DNA of 7,707 nt from Verrucomicrobiota bacterium (GCA_003641465.1 QNAJ01000059.1:1-7707), one strand, 5' to 3'. Counted from the first letter of the stretch, positions 1-7,303 are shown. The notes: generated by a model not told the origin, from the letters alone. Translations and numbers: made by a program.

Positions 1-90
1 AGGATTATCGATTCCTATTCTAAGAGCCCGGCGGGAACCGGTCAAAGCCTATCTGGGCGGCGCGGCCGCGATCCGGGTACCGGGTGCCGA

Positions 91-1572
91 TCAGCGACGG
101 CGGGCCGCGGCCACCAGCACCAGCCCGGGTGGTGGCAGAAGCCGGTCCGCCGCCCGCAGCAGTCCGGCGGCCCACTCGTTCATCCGACGCAATGCGCGTG
201 TGCCGGTACCCGATCCGAGCCTGCGCCCGATCAGCTTCCTCACCCGGTAGCCCAACCGGTTGACCCAAAAAATCCGTTCCACTTCCAGTCCGGCCTCCGA
301 CAGCAGGCTCTCCAGCCCCTCCCGCGTGTAGCGCCGCCGCCTTCCCAGCTCCCGGTCCCACGCGGAGAAAATCCCCGGATGGGCGGAGACCGCCGCTATC
401 ATGCGGCCGCCGGGCGCCAAGGTCTGCGCCAAGTTCCGCACTGCGGCCGCATCGTTCTCCATTTCTTCCAGCAGTTGCACGCAAAGAACCGTGTCGAAGG
501 CCTCCTGCAGGTCCTGCCAGTCTTCCGGCCGCTGCGCGTCCCGCCGGCACACTTCCACGCGGCGCCCGGAAGAAAACAGGCTGCGCAGGTATTCCACGTG
601 CCCCTCGCGGGTGCCGGTCAGCATGTAGTACTCCCGAGGCAGCAACTCCCGCGCCAGAGGATTGAGCCCCGCCTCTACTTCCAGCACCCTTTCTCCTACC
701 AGCGGCCGCACCAGCCGCGCCAGGGCGCGCGATTCCTTCAACCCCCGCCAAGCGTGCTGAATGTGGCGCCGTGCGTATTCGTAGTCATACGCATCGTCCA
801 CCAGTCCGAAAAAAACAATAGTGAACAGCGCCTTGACTCCGTCCCACCAGGTTATCTTCTTCCCCTCTGCATATGAACGGCCGCGATACGATATCGGTAC
901 CTCGTAGATGCGGCAGCCCCGACGGGCAAACTTCGCGGTGATCTCCGGTTCCAGCCCGAATCTACTGCAGCGGATCGGCATGGACTTCCAGAGATGAGCC
1001 TTGGCGACCTTGTAGCAGGTTTCCATATCGCTGAGATTAAGATCAGTGAACATGTTGGAAAGCGTTGTCAGCAGCCGATTGGCTACACTGTGCCAGAACA
1101 AAAGCACCCGGCGGTATTCCCCGCTCAGGAACCGCGAACCGTAGACGACATCCGCATTTCCCTCCAGGATCGGGCGCAGCAGCTTGGGGTATTCGCGGGG
1201 ATCGTATTCCAGATCGGCATCCTGGATCAGAATAACCTCGCCCGTGGCCTCTTTTATACCACGGCGCACCGCCGCCCCTTTGCCACGATTTATTTCCTGG
1301 TAAAGAATCTTCAGCGCGGGATGTTCGACCTTCAGTTGCTCCAACTTCTCGCGGGTCCCGTCGGTGGACCCGTCATCCACCACGATCAGCTCCAGCTCCA
1401 GACCGTCCGGAAGCGGTGCAGCCAGAACTTCACGCACCGCATCAGCGACTGTGTAGCGCTCGTTGTACACGGGCATCACCACACTCACTTTGCGGATGCC
1501 CCCACCCGTCTTCACTACTTGACCATGTTCATCCCTCATGAGCCCCATCCGAAGTCGCGCATATCGCCGCAC
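91..1572 (-). CDS. Family 2 glycosyltransferase (DPM1-like) fused to a degenerate SAM-methyltransferase-like domain
   Basis: A 493-residue protein with two domains. Residues about 28-255 are a GT-A family 2 glycosyltransferase of the polyprenyl-phosphate mannose/glucose synthase type: VSVVMPVYNE (29-38), VVDDGSTDGT with D66/D67, an RGKGAAVRRG segment (96-105) and the metal-binding D118-A-D120. It would transfer a sugar from a nucleotide sugar, probably to a lipid carrier at the cytoplasmic face of the membrane. No multi-helix membrane tail is visible. Residues about 285-445 resemble a class I SAM-dependent methyltransferase, ending in the family-like stretch RRYTREGLESLL (413-424). In that half the glycine-rich motif I reads VLEVEAGLN (296-304) instead of VLExGxGxG, the acidic residue expected after strand 2 is absent (MLTG, 317-320), and the usual LEH reads LEE (368-370). 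Bacterial fusions of this architecture are known. The listed start is the outermost GTG; ATGs at 1548 and 1539 are equally plausible, and 1539 has GGGG just upstream. Glycosyltransferase call is firm, methyl transfer activity doubtful. Confidence 0.9.
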   Translation of the reverse strand: MRRYARLRMGLMRDEHGQVVKTGGGIRKVSVVMPVYNERYTVADAVREVLAAPLPDGLELELIVVDDGSTDGTREKLEQLKVEHPALKILYQEINRGKGAAVRRGIKEATGEVILIQDADLEYDPREYPKLLRPILEGNADVVYGSRFLSGEYRRVLLFWHSVANRLLTTLSNMFTDLNLSDMETCYKVAKAHLWKSMPIRCSRFGLEPEITAKFARRGCRIYEVPISYRGRSYAEGKKITWWDGVKALFTIVFFGLVDDAYDYEYARRHIQHAWRGLKESRALARLVRPLVGERVLEVEAGLNPLARELLPREYYMLTGTREGHVEYLRSLFSSGRRVEVCRRDAQRPEDWQDLQEAFDTVLCVQLLEEMENDAAAVRNLAQTLAPGGRMIAAVSAHPGIFSAWDRELGRRRRYTREGLESLLSEAGLEVERIFWVNRLGYRVRKLIGRRLGSGTGTRALRRMNEWAAGLLRAADRLLPPPGLVLVAAARRR

Positions 1573-1602
1573 TACCGGAGTCGGTAAACGAAAAGCGCCT
1601 TC

Positions 1603-1632
1603 AGTGTACGGGCGGCAGGGCGATACAGTAAA
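1603..1632 (-). promoter_or_regulatory. Weak sigma70-like promoter candidate for the glycosyltransferase fusion
   Basis: Read on the minus strand, TTTACT (1632-1627) and TACACT (1608-1603) are separated by 18 bases. Each hexamer matches four of six consensus positions. Transcription would start near 1596, giving a leader of roughly 25-55 nt depending on which start codon is used. It is the best pair I see for the leftward gene, but a match of this quality is common by chance. Confidence 0.25.
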
Positions 1633-1700
1633 GGCTATTGTCGGAAAGCGGCCTCCCTCGCTTCTCGTATCCGGAACGGATTCTGTCTTGAATACTTGGA

Positions 1701-1729
1701 TTGACCCTGCGCGCGGCGCCGGGTACAGT
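1701..1729 (+). promoter_or_regulatory. Sigma70-like promoter candidate for the response regulator/ABC operon
   Basis: TTGACC (1701-1706) is followed after exactly 17 bases by TACAGT (1724-1729). The -35 box matches five of six consensus bases and the -10 box four of six. An overlapping TATGAT (1729-1734) is closer to the -10 consensus but would leave a 22-base spacer. The start of transcription would lie near 1736, about 58 nt before the response regulator ATG. It is the only good candidate upstream of the five-gene block. No clear operator-like inverted repeat accompanies it. Confidence 0.45.
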
Positions 1730-1793
1730 ATGATGCGCCCGGTCGGAAGGAAATATCTGCAACCCGCCGATTGGCAGTGCGGGGGGTGACCTG

Positions 1794-2186
1794 ATGAGTG
1801 CGCGGATACTGGTAGCCGAAGACGACCGTGCCACGCGCCGGGCGATCGTCAAGGCCCTCCACCGCCAGGGATACAAGGTGGAGGCGGTAGATAACGGCGA
1901 CGATGCGGAACGGAAGATTCGTGAATCGCCTCCGGATCTTGTCCTGCTCGATGTGATGTTGCCGGGCAAGAATGGCTTGGACATCTGCACCTACATGAAG
2001 TCCGATTCCGCCTTGAAAAACATTCCAGTGATCATCCTTACCTGCCTGACCGCCGACTCCCCGGAAAACGACCAGTACTGGCGAGAACGAACGGCCGCTG
2101 ATGATTTTCTTTCCAAGCCGTTTTCTATCAGCGAGCTGGTGCGCAGTGTCGAGCGTCTTCTCACCTCCCGGGAAGCCCAGGCCTGA
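1794..2186 (+). CDS. Single-domain response regulator (receiver only)
   Basis: A 130-residue protein that is a complete CheY-type receiver with nothing after it. The acidic pocket is E9-D10-D11 after strand 1 (ILVAEDD, 5-11), the phospho-acceptor is D53 in LVLLDVMLPGKNG (49-61), the switch threonine is T83 in VIILT, and the invariant lysine is K108 in FLSKPF. All residues for phosphorylation and signal-dependent switching are present. With no DNA-binding, enzymatic or kinase domain, the output must be through protein contact or phosphate relay. The ATG at 1794 is preceded by a G-rich Shine-Dalgarno-like run (GGGGGGTGA, 1781-1789). The stop is only 20 bases from the next gene, suggesting it heads the ABC transporter operon. 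No histidine kinase lies in the window, so its phosphodonor is unknown. Confidence 0.93.
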   Translation: MSARILVAEDDRATRRAIVKALHRQGYKVEAVDNGDDAERKIRESPPDLVLLDVMLPGKNGLDICTYMKSDSALKNIPVIILTCLTADSPENDQYWRERTAADDFLSKPFSISELVRSVERLLTSREAQA

Positions 2187-2194
2187 CGATTTCC

Positions 2195-2200
2195 AGGCGG
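2195..2200 (+). promoter_or_regulatory. Ribosome binding site supporting the GTG start of permease A
   Basis: AGGCGG lies six bases before the GTG at 2207, in the short gap after the response regulator stop. The first in-frame ATG (2270) has no comparable purine-rich sequence upstream, which favours the GTG. Confidence 0.5.
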
Positions 2201-2206
2201 GTAGTA

Positions 2207-3271
2207 GTGAGCACGGCTATTGACTGCATACGGGCGCTCTGCCACCATGACACCGGTACCAGCATTCCGATGTCGATATCCGCAGCAGACAGATCTGAGG
2301 TTCGCGCTGAATCGGTCGCTCGTGCGACGCTGCACGTGGCCGCTGTTCTCCGAGTAACTCTGCTTGATCTGCTGCGGCGCCCCATAGTTCCGACACTCAT
2401 GTACTCTGTAGCGGTCCTGATCGCGGTGATGCCCTTCATTCCTTTTCTTACTCTCGGACAGGAAAACCGGCTGGTCAGGGATGCCAATCTGTCACTCATA
2501 CTCATGTTCGGCATAGCCCTGTCCGTCTATGCAGCCGGAACAGGCCTGTATCGGGAGATCCACCGCGGCGGTGGTGAACTTCTGTTGAGCAAACCCATCA
2601 GTCCCCTGGCCTTTCTGGCCGCCAAGTATGCAGGTGTTATCGTGCTGCTAGCCCTTTTCATGCTTGCCGCAACGCCCGCGTTCATTGTCAGCTCCCGCGC
2701 CTCCCGGGGACTGGCCCAGGTCGACTGGCGCCTGGAAGGACCGCTGCTGGCAGGTCTGGTCGCTGCACCTTTGCTGGCAGCGTTGATCGCTCTCTGCCGC
2801 CGCCGGAATGTTTCCCAGTACGCGGCCCTGCTGTTACCTGCAGTAACTATGGCTGTTCTCGCGGTCACCACGCCCTACGGCCACGCACACCCGCCATCTG
2901 GAGAGTTCCGGAGTGGATACCTCCTGGCAGCCGCTGCCGGAGTCGGACTGGTGCTGGTCAACATCGCTGCCATAGCGATGACACTTTCCACACGGCTTTC
3001 GATTCCGGTTTCGGCATCGCTTACCGTGCTGGCACTGGTGGCAGGGTTGAGTGCGGGTGGGATAGAAATAGGTGGTTTGAGCTTCCTCCTTAATGCGCTC
3101 GTGCCGGACTGGATGAATTTCTGGATTCTCTCATCCGTGCCGCCCGCATCGCCGCATCTTGCATCCCTTTTCCTGTGGAACCTGATTCAGTCGTTCTTGT
3201 TTTCCAGCGCGCTTTTCATTCTGGGATGCCTGCTTTTCTGGAACGCCGAGATATCGAAGAAGTCCACCTGA
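2207..3271 (+). CDS. ABC-2 type transporter permease subunit (permease A)
   Basis: A 354-residue integral membrane protein. After a hydrophilic N-terminal segment (about 1-58) come hydrophobic stretches at roughly 62-82, 93-113, 140-162, 178-197, 203-221, 237-260, 264-295 and 320-346. The cytoplasmic loop after the second carries GELLLSKPIS (123-132), a motif typical of ABC-2 permeases working with NatA/CcmA-like ATPases, where an amphipathic segment contacts the ATPase. Permease B has the same motif at the equivalent place. The C-terminus ends in lysines (EISKKST), consistent with a cytoplasmic tail. The GTG start is chosen for its Shine-Dalgarno-like AGGCGG. If translation began at the ATG at 2270, 21 residues with several Cys and His would be lost. 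The ATPase gene begins three bases after the stop. It probably forms half of the export channel; the substrate is unknown. Confidence 0.85.
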   Translation: MSTAIDCIRALCHHDTGTSIPMSISAADRSEVRAESVARATLHVAAVLRVTLLDLLRRPIVPTLMYSVAVLIAVMPFIPFLTLGQENRLVRDANLSLILMFGIALSVYAAGTGLYREIHRGGGELLLSKPISPLAFLAAKYAGVIVLLALFMLAATPAFIVSSRASRGLAQVDWRLEGPLLAGLVAAPLLAALIALCRRRNVSQYAALLLPAVTMAVLAVTTPYGHAHPPSGEFRSGYLLAAAAGVGLVLVNIAAIAMTLSTRLSIPVSASLTVLALVAGLSAGGIEIGGLSFLLNALVPDWMNFWILSSVPPASPHLASLFLWNLIQSFLFSSALFILGCLLFWNAEISKKST

Positions 3272-3274
3272 AAA

Positions 3275-4309
3275 GTGGTTGAGCCGATGCATGCGGTCCA
3301 ACAGCGCGAAAACGGTAACCGCGAAACAGTGGTGGTTCTCCGTGATCTCACCAAGATCTACCGGGACTTCTGGCGGCGGACGCGGATCCGTGCGGTTCAG
3401 CATCTAAGTATCGAGGTTTCCCGCGGCGAGGTGTTCGGCCTGTTGGGCCCGAACGGTTCGGGGAAGACTACTACTCTGAAGATGCTGGTGGGCCTGCTCC
3501 ATCCGACTTCAGGTTCCATATCTATCCTGGGCCGGTCACCCCGTTCCGCCGCTACCCGCCATCTCCTGGGTTATCTGCCGGAGGAATCACTGCTCTATCC
3601 TTTCCTGAGTGCCCGCGAGGCCCTGGATTTCTATGGCCAGCTGTTCGACCTCCCGGCAGCGGAGCGCCGGCGCAGGGTAGATCAGCTCCTGGAAATGACC
3701 GGACTGGTCCACGTTGCCGACCGGCCGATCGGACAGTATTCGCGCGGAATGGTGCGGCGTGTCGGTCTGGCCCAGGCACTGATCAACGATCCGGATATCA
3801 TCGTTCTGGATGAACCGACGGCCGGCATGGATCCCCTGGCTTCCCGGCAGGTCAAGGACATCCTGCGCTCTCTGGCAGATCACGGCCGGACCGTGATCCT
3901 TTCTTCTCACCTTCTTGCCGACGTCGAAGATATCTGCGACCGCATCGCTGTGCTCTACAACGGGCGTCTGCGCGCAGTGGGAACGGTCGAAGAGCTTCTG
4001 GTGCACGAAGACCGCTTCATCGTATCGCTGCCCGCCGCCGACACCGACCTGCTCCGGATGATCACCGGGGAGATCCGGCGCCGCATGGGCAGCGAACCGG
4101 AAGTCTCCCATCCGCGGCGGAACCTCGAAGATTTCTTCCTTGAGCTGATCCGTACGGCCAAGGACACGGAGACTGCCGATTTTTCCGGAGCCAGCGAACC
4201 GGGCCTGGTGGCGGAATACCTCAGCCACGGCGAGGAAGACAAGCACACGCTGCCGCGCGCGTCATCCAGGCAGGGAAACGGGAATGACAATATCGCCGAT
4301 CCACCGTGA
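3275..4309 (+). CDS. ABC transporter ATP-binding protein (ABC-2 exporter ATPase)
   Basis: A 344-residue nucleotide-binding subunit. Walker A is GPNGSGKT (58-65), the Q-loop region reads GYLPEE (99-104), the signature is YSRGM (155-159), Walker B is IIVLDE (175-180), the D-loop AGMDP follows (183-187), and the H-loop histidine is H212 in LSSHLL. YSRGM in place of LSGGQ is familiar in the NatA/NosF/GldA branch that drives ABC-2 permeases. The acidic residue where Q is expected also occurs in that branch. All catalytic residues are present, so it should bind and hydrolyse ATP as a dimer on the cytoplasmic face. Beyond residue 240 is a variable C-terminal extension of about 100 residues, ending in a low-complexity hydrophilic tail that overlaps permease B by 26 bases. 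A GTG at 3275 is used as outer start; the ATG at 3287 is equally possible, and neither has a strong Shine-Dalgarno. Confidence 0.95.
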   Translation: MVEPMHAVQQRENGNRETVVVLRDLTKIYRDFWRRTRIRAVQHLSIEVSRGEVFGLLGPNGSGKTTTLKMLVGLLHPTSGSISILGRSPRSAATRHLLGYLPEESLLYPFLSAREALDFYGQLFDLPAAERRRRVDQLLEMTGLVHVADRPIGQYSRGMVRRVGLAQALINDPDIIVLDEPTAGMDPLASRQVKDILRSLADHGRTVILSSHLLADVEDICDRIAVLYNGRLRAVGTVEELLVHEDRFIVSLPAADTDLLRMITGEIRRRMGSEPEVSHPRRNLEDFFLELIRTAKDTETADFSGASEPGLVAEYLSHGEEDKHTLPRASSRQGNGNDNIADPP

Positions 4310-5714
4310 AGATGGCGGCCGTGCTCACCGGCCGTCTGCGACCTGCCCGATAACCGCCCTGATGCTGCTGAGCATCCGACGGTCGGTCCGCTCCCGGCTT
4401 CTTCTGGCCCTCTTGATACTGTGTGCAGGGACCATCACCTTTGTCCCCTTGGCCATTCGCGGCGACGGTACTCCTGAAGGATACTTGCTGGTATTCGTCC
4501 GCTATGCGCTCGGTGGTTCCATGGCTCTGCTTTCCGTCGCTGCGATCTGGCTGGGATGCCTGGCGATTGACGCGGAGTTTGAACAGGGAAGCTCTGAGCT
4601 TCTCTTCAGCAAGCCGGCTTCGCGCTGGAGTATATGGATGGGGAATCTGGCGGGCGCGGCAATAGTGCTTACCGCAGTCATGTTATTGGCCGCAGCCTCG
4701 GTCTACGGCCTCGTCCGTCTGCGGATTTTTTCCGTAGCCGCCGAGCCTGAAGAAAAGTCTCTTCTGCGCGAACGGCTTTTCGTGGCCCGGCGCATCGTAT
4801 GCCCGCGCCAGGAGGACTACCGTGTCCGTGCGAGTCGGCTTCTGGAAAAGCTGGACCGCAATCGCTGGATCGGGGCTGGCATGGCGCGCGATGAGGCTCT
4901 ACGGATGCTTCAGTATGCCTTGGCAGTAAGAGACGCCAGCCTGGCACCTGGCCAGTCGCGCACGTGGATCTACGATCTGGACAACGGACTCACTGGAGAT
5001 CATGCCGTGCTGCTGAAATTCCGAGCGGTCGGTCCCACCCATGGGGCCGCCGCGCTGTTTCTCGACTGGACAATCAGCGAAGGCCTCTCCGGACGAACCC
5101 TGCTGGAAAAACAGATCCGCTGTCTTCCCGGACGGGAGGAAACCATTGTCATTCCCGCCGCCGCGGCTGGTGGGGTTCGCCTCCTCTCGGTCAGGTGCAC
5201 CAACCCGCGAGTCAACCGCACCCCCCTTACCTTCGATCCGGCCAGACTACCCTGGCTGGAAATCTATGCCGGTGGATTCGAGGCGAATTACCTGCGCTCT
5301 GTGATTATCCTCTGTGCAAATCTGGTCTTTCTGTGTTCCATAGGGATGCTGTCCGGCTGTATTTTCAGCCTGCCCACCGCAGCCTTCACATCCCTGTGGT
5401 GGCTTCTTATGGTCAATCTGGCCCCTTACTTCCATACTATGGCGGGAAAGCGTTTCATCTTTTACTCCCATCACGAGGTAAAGTCCGCACCCACTTTCTG
5501 GGACAACCTGTTCCGCCTTTTTTTCTCGCTACTGGATCGGCTGTTTTATCCCCTGAGAATCACCGACCCCCTCCAGCAAGTGGTAGAAGCTCATTCGATA
5601 CCCTGGTCTCAGGTATTCTACGAAGTTCTCTTCAAGGGTGTTGCGGCCGTGCTGGTCATGTCGCTGGTAGCCGCGCTGATTCTCAGCCGGCGTCAGTACA
5701 TAAGGAATCCATGA
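4284..5714 (+). CDS. ABC-2 type permease with large extracytoplasmic domain (permease B)
   Basis: A 476-residue membrane protein with about six predicted helices: 38-58, 72-94, 120-143, 338-361, 365-384 and 446-467. The loop after helix 2 contains SELLFSKPAS (104-113), matching permease A and typical of ABC-2 subunits. Helices 3 and 4 are separated by a polar insertion of about 190 residues (146-335). Topology with the N-terminus inside puts it outside the cytoplasm: a charged helical-looking first part (155-215), then a beta-rich second part with alternating hydrophobic residues. C173, C279 and C305 in it could form a disulfide if the compartment is oxidising. The Arg-rich C-terminus (SRRQYIRNP) fits the cytoplasmic side. 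The ATG at 4284 lies inside the ATPase reading frame, indicating translational coupling; an internal ATG at 4362 would remove 26 non-membrane residues. The stop overlaps the next start. It probably pairs with permease A. Confidence 0.82.
   Translation: MTISPIHREDGGRAHRPSATCPITALMLLSIRRSVRSRLLLALLILCAGTITFVPLAIRGDGTPEGYLLVFVRYALGGSMALLSVAAIWLGCLAIDAEFEQGSSELLFSKPASRWSIWMGNLAGAAIVLTAVMLLAAASVYGLVRLRIFSVAAEPEEKSLLRERLFVARRIVCPRQEDYRVRASRLLEKLDRNRWIGAGMARDEALRMLQYALAVRDASLAPGQSRTWIYDLDNGLTGDHAVLLKFRAVGPTHGAAALFLDWTISEGLSGRTLLEKQIRCLPGREETIVIPAAAAGGVRLLSVRCTNPRVNRTPLTFDPARLPWLEIYAGGFEANYLRSVIILCANLVFLCSIGMLSGCIFSLPTAAFTSLWWLLMVNLAPYFHTMAGKRFIFYSHHEVKSAPTFWDNLFRLFFSLLDRLFYPLRITDPLQQVVEAHSIPWSQVFYEVLFKGVAAVLVMSLVAALILSRRQYIRNP
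5701..5706 (+). promoter_or_regulatory. Ribosome binding site fixing the start of the TPR-like protein
   Basis: TAAGGA lies four bases before the ATG at 5711, and that ATG overlaps the permease B stop as ATGA. The frame stays open for 249 codons further upstream (to 4964) inside permease B, so this site and the hydrophobic segment following the ATG decide the real start. Confidence 0.7.
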
Positions 5715-7276
5715 ACAGGGAAAAGACACGGAACGAAGCCCCCCGGGGACTTGCAGGGCGGCTTCCCCGGCTGGCGGCCGGAAGCCTCTGTATCCTGCTC
5801 CTCGTGCTGGCCGGTCGCGCCGGACAGGTTGCTGCCTCCCACCGCTACCGCGCCCAATATGACCGTCTTCCGGCGGAAGCCGGCACCCGGCCCACCCTGC
5901 CGGCAGGTATCCGGTTCGTTACCGTCGCACTGGGGGGATTCCGGGGAATTGTAGCCGACGCGCTGTGGATACGCGCGAGTATCCTGCAGGAAAAAGGGCG
6001 CTATTTCGAACTGGTACAATTGGCCGACTGGATAACTGCTCTTGAGCCCCATTTTCCCGAAGTATGGATATTTCATGCCTGGAATCTGGCGTATAACGTC
6101 AGCGTGCTGTTCGAGTCCCCCGAGGACCGCTGGCGGTGGGTACGCCACGGTATCGCGCTGCTCCGTGACCGGGGGATCGTATTCAATCCCGATTCCCCCT
6201 CGCTCTGCCGCGAACTGGGATGGATATTTCTCCACAAGATAGGTTCCGATTACGACAGCGCGCACTGGTACTACAAGCGAAGTTGGGCCCGGGAAATGGA
6301 GCCCTTCTTTCCGGAGGGACGCCTTGACTACGATCGCCTTGTCTCCGCGCCATCCGATCGGCGCCGTCTGCTGGCAGATCCGCAGGTCGCTTCGCTGGTC
6401 GACCATATACGCGCCGCCGGAGAGGATCCCTTTGACGCCGCAGTCCTCCATCCGCGGAGCCGACCACCCTCAGTGAACCGCCTGCTGCAGAACAACCCGG
6501 CGGCGGCTGTTCTCCTTGATTTCATCCGGCGTAATGTCCTGGAGCATCGCTACAAGCTCCAGCCCGATATTATGCGTCAGGTGGAAGAAATCTGCGGCCC
6601 GCTGGATTGGCGCCTGCCTTACGCGCATTCCGCCTATTGGGGCTACCGCGGCGCTGCTCAGGCCCAAGGGTTCGAGAAGCTGGCCTGCGAGCGCATGGTA
6701 TATCAGTCCGCGGCCGCTGCGTTCCGCCAGGGAAAACTCTACTATGATCGTGAGCGCGACATCTTCATCCTGTTGCCCAAACTCGACATGTTCGAGCACG
6801 TACTCCGGACTTATCAGTATGCGGCTGCCCAGCTCGAGGACCCGGCACCGGCGTTGGAAGCACGCTATTACTTTCTGCGCATGGCCACACTGTACTTCTA
6901 CGTCTATTCCGGACCCGAGGAAGCCCGGCGCGTGTTCACGATGCTGCGGTCGTCCGGTTACGCTGAAGAGGTTCCCACCGACCTGGACCGATTTCTGGTG
7001 GAAGAAACTCTGCGTACCTCGCCACCGGGCGATCTGAAAAGTATCCTGAACGCCGTACTGTATCAGGCCGCCTTCTGGGAAGCTCTCGATTTTCCCGATC
7101 GCGCGCAGGGCTTTACGCGGCTTGCCCGGCTCCTCTGGAAGGAGGAGCGCCGACGGGCCGCAACGACCGCTGCTCCGTCCGAAAGCTTATTCGAAAAGCG
7201 TCTCGAAGAGGCCCGCCAGCAGGTGAGAAAAACCCTCTCGGCAGCCGTCCCCGTCGGCCCCGAAAATGGACTCTGA
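5711..7276 (+). CDS. Membrane-anchored TPR-like helical protein, uncharacterised
   Basis: A 521-residue protein with no recognised enzymatic motif. An Arg-rich N-terminus (1-20) followed by one hydrophobic segment (about 21-36, LAAGSLCILLLVLAG) looks like an uncleaved anchor or signal peptide, which would place the rest outside the cytoplasm. Residues 66-195 are helical, rich in Trp, Tyr and Phe, with TPR-like spacing: GGFRGIVADALW (75-86), YFELVQLADWITALEPHFP (98-116), VWIFHAWNLAYN (118-129) and NPDSPSLCRELGWIF (159-173). A second helical part (about 295-475) contains LDWRLPYAHSAYW (298-310) and further aromatic repeats. The tail is charged and probably coiled. I recall similar proteins next to ABC-2 exporter genes in PVC bacteria, but no function is established to my knowledge. 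The ATGA overlap with permease B strongly suggests it works with the exporter, perhaps as a docking or scaffold subunit. Confidence 0.8.
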   Translation: MNREKTRNEAPRGLAGRLPRLAAGSLCILLLVLAGRAGQVAASHRYRAQYDRLPAEAGTRPTLPAGIRFVTVALGGFRGIVADALWIRASILQEKGRYFELVQLADWITALEPHFPEVWIFHAWNLAYNVSVLFESPEDRWRWVRHGIALLRDRGIVFNPDSPSLCRELGWIFLHKIGSDYDSAHWYYKRSWAREMEPFFPEGRLDYDRLVSAPSDRRRLLADPQVASLVDHIRAAGEDPFDAAVLHPRSRPPSVNRLLQNNPAAAVLLDFIRRNVLEHRYKLQPDIMRQVEEICGPLDWRLPYAHSAYWGYRGAAQAQGFEKLACERMVYQSAAAAFRQGKLYYDRERDIFILLPKLDMFEHVLRTYQYAAAQLEDPAPALEARYYFLRMATLYFYVYSGPEEARRVFTMLRSSGYAEEVPTDLDRFLVEETLRTSPPGDLKSILNAVLYQAAFWEALDFPDRAQGFTRLARLLWKEERRRAATTAAPSESLFEKRLEEARQQVRKTLSAAVPVGPENGL

Positions 7277-7303
7277 GCCGCCCCCCCAGCGTTCTGTCCA
7301 GAC

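Noticed and set aside
1..90. A terminator or partial gene downstream of the glycosyltransferase fusion.
   Set aside because: Short GC palindromes are present (for example GCGGCCGC) but there is no stem followed by a T-run and no frame with domain features. Nothing can be supported here.
20..751. A 243-codon minus-strand frame overlapping the end of the glycosyltransferase fusion.
   Set aside because: It is Gly/Ala/Arg-rich with no recognisable domain and lies out of frame over a domain with clear family features, so it is a GC-rich shadow.
1538..1789. A small 83-codon plus-strand gene in the divergent intergenic region.
   Set aside because: It overlaps the start of the glycosyltransferase fusion, covers both promoter candidates, and has no hydrophobic, domain or repeat pattern suggesting a real protein.
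4964..5710. A 249-codon open frame extending upstream of the TPR-like protein inside permease B.
   Set aside because: Its translation is low-complexity, with Arg/Ser/Pro-rich sequence and no domain features, while the permease B frame shows clear membrane helices. GC-rich DNA often leaves such frames open, and the ATG at 5711 has a proper ribosome binding site.
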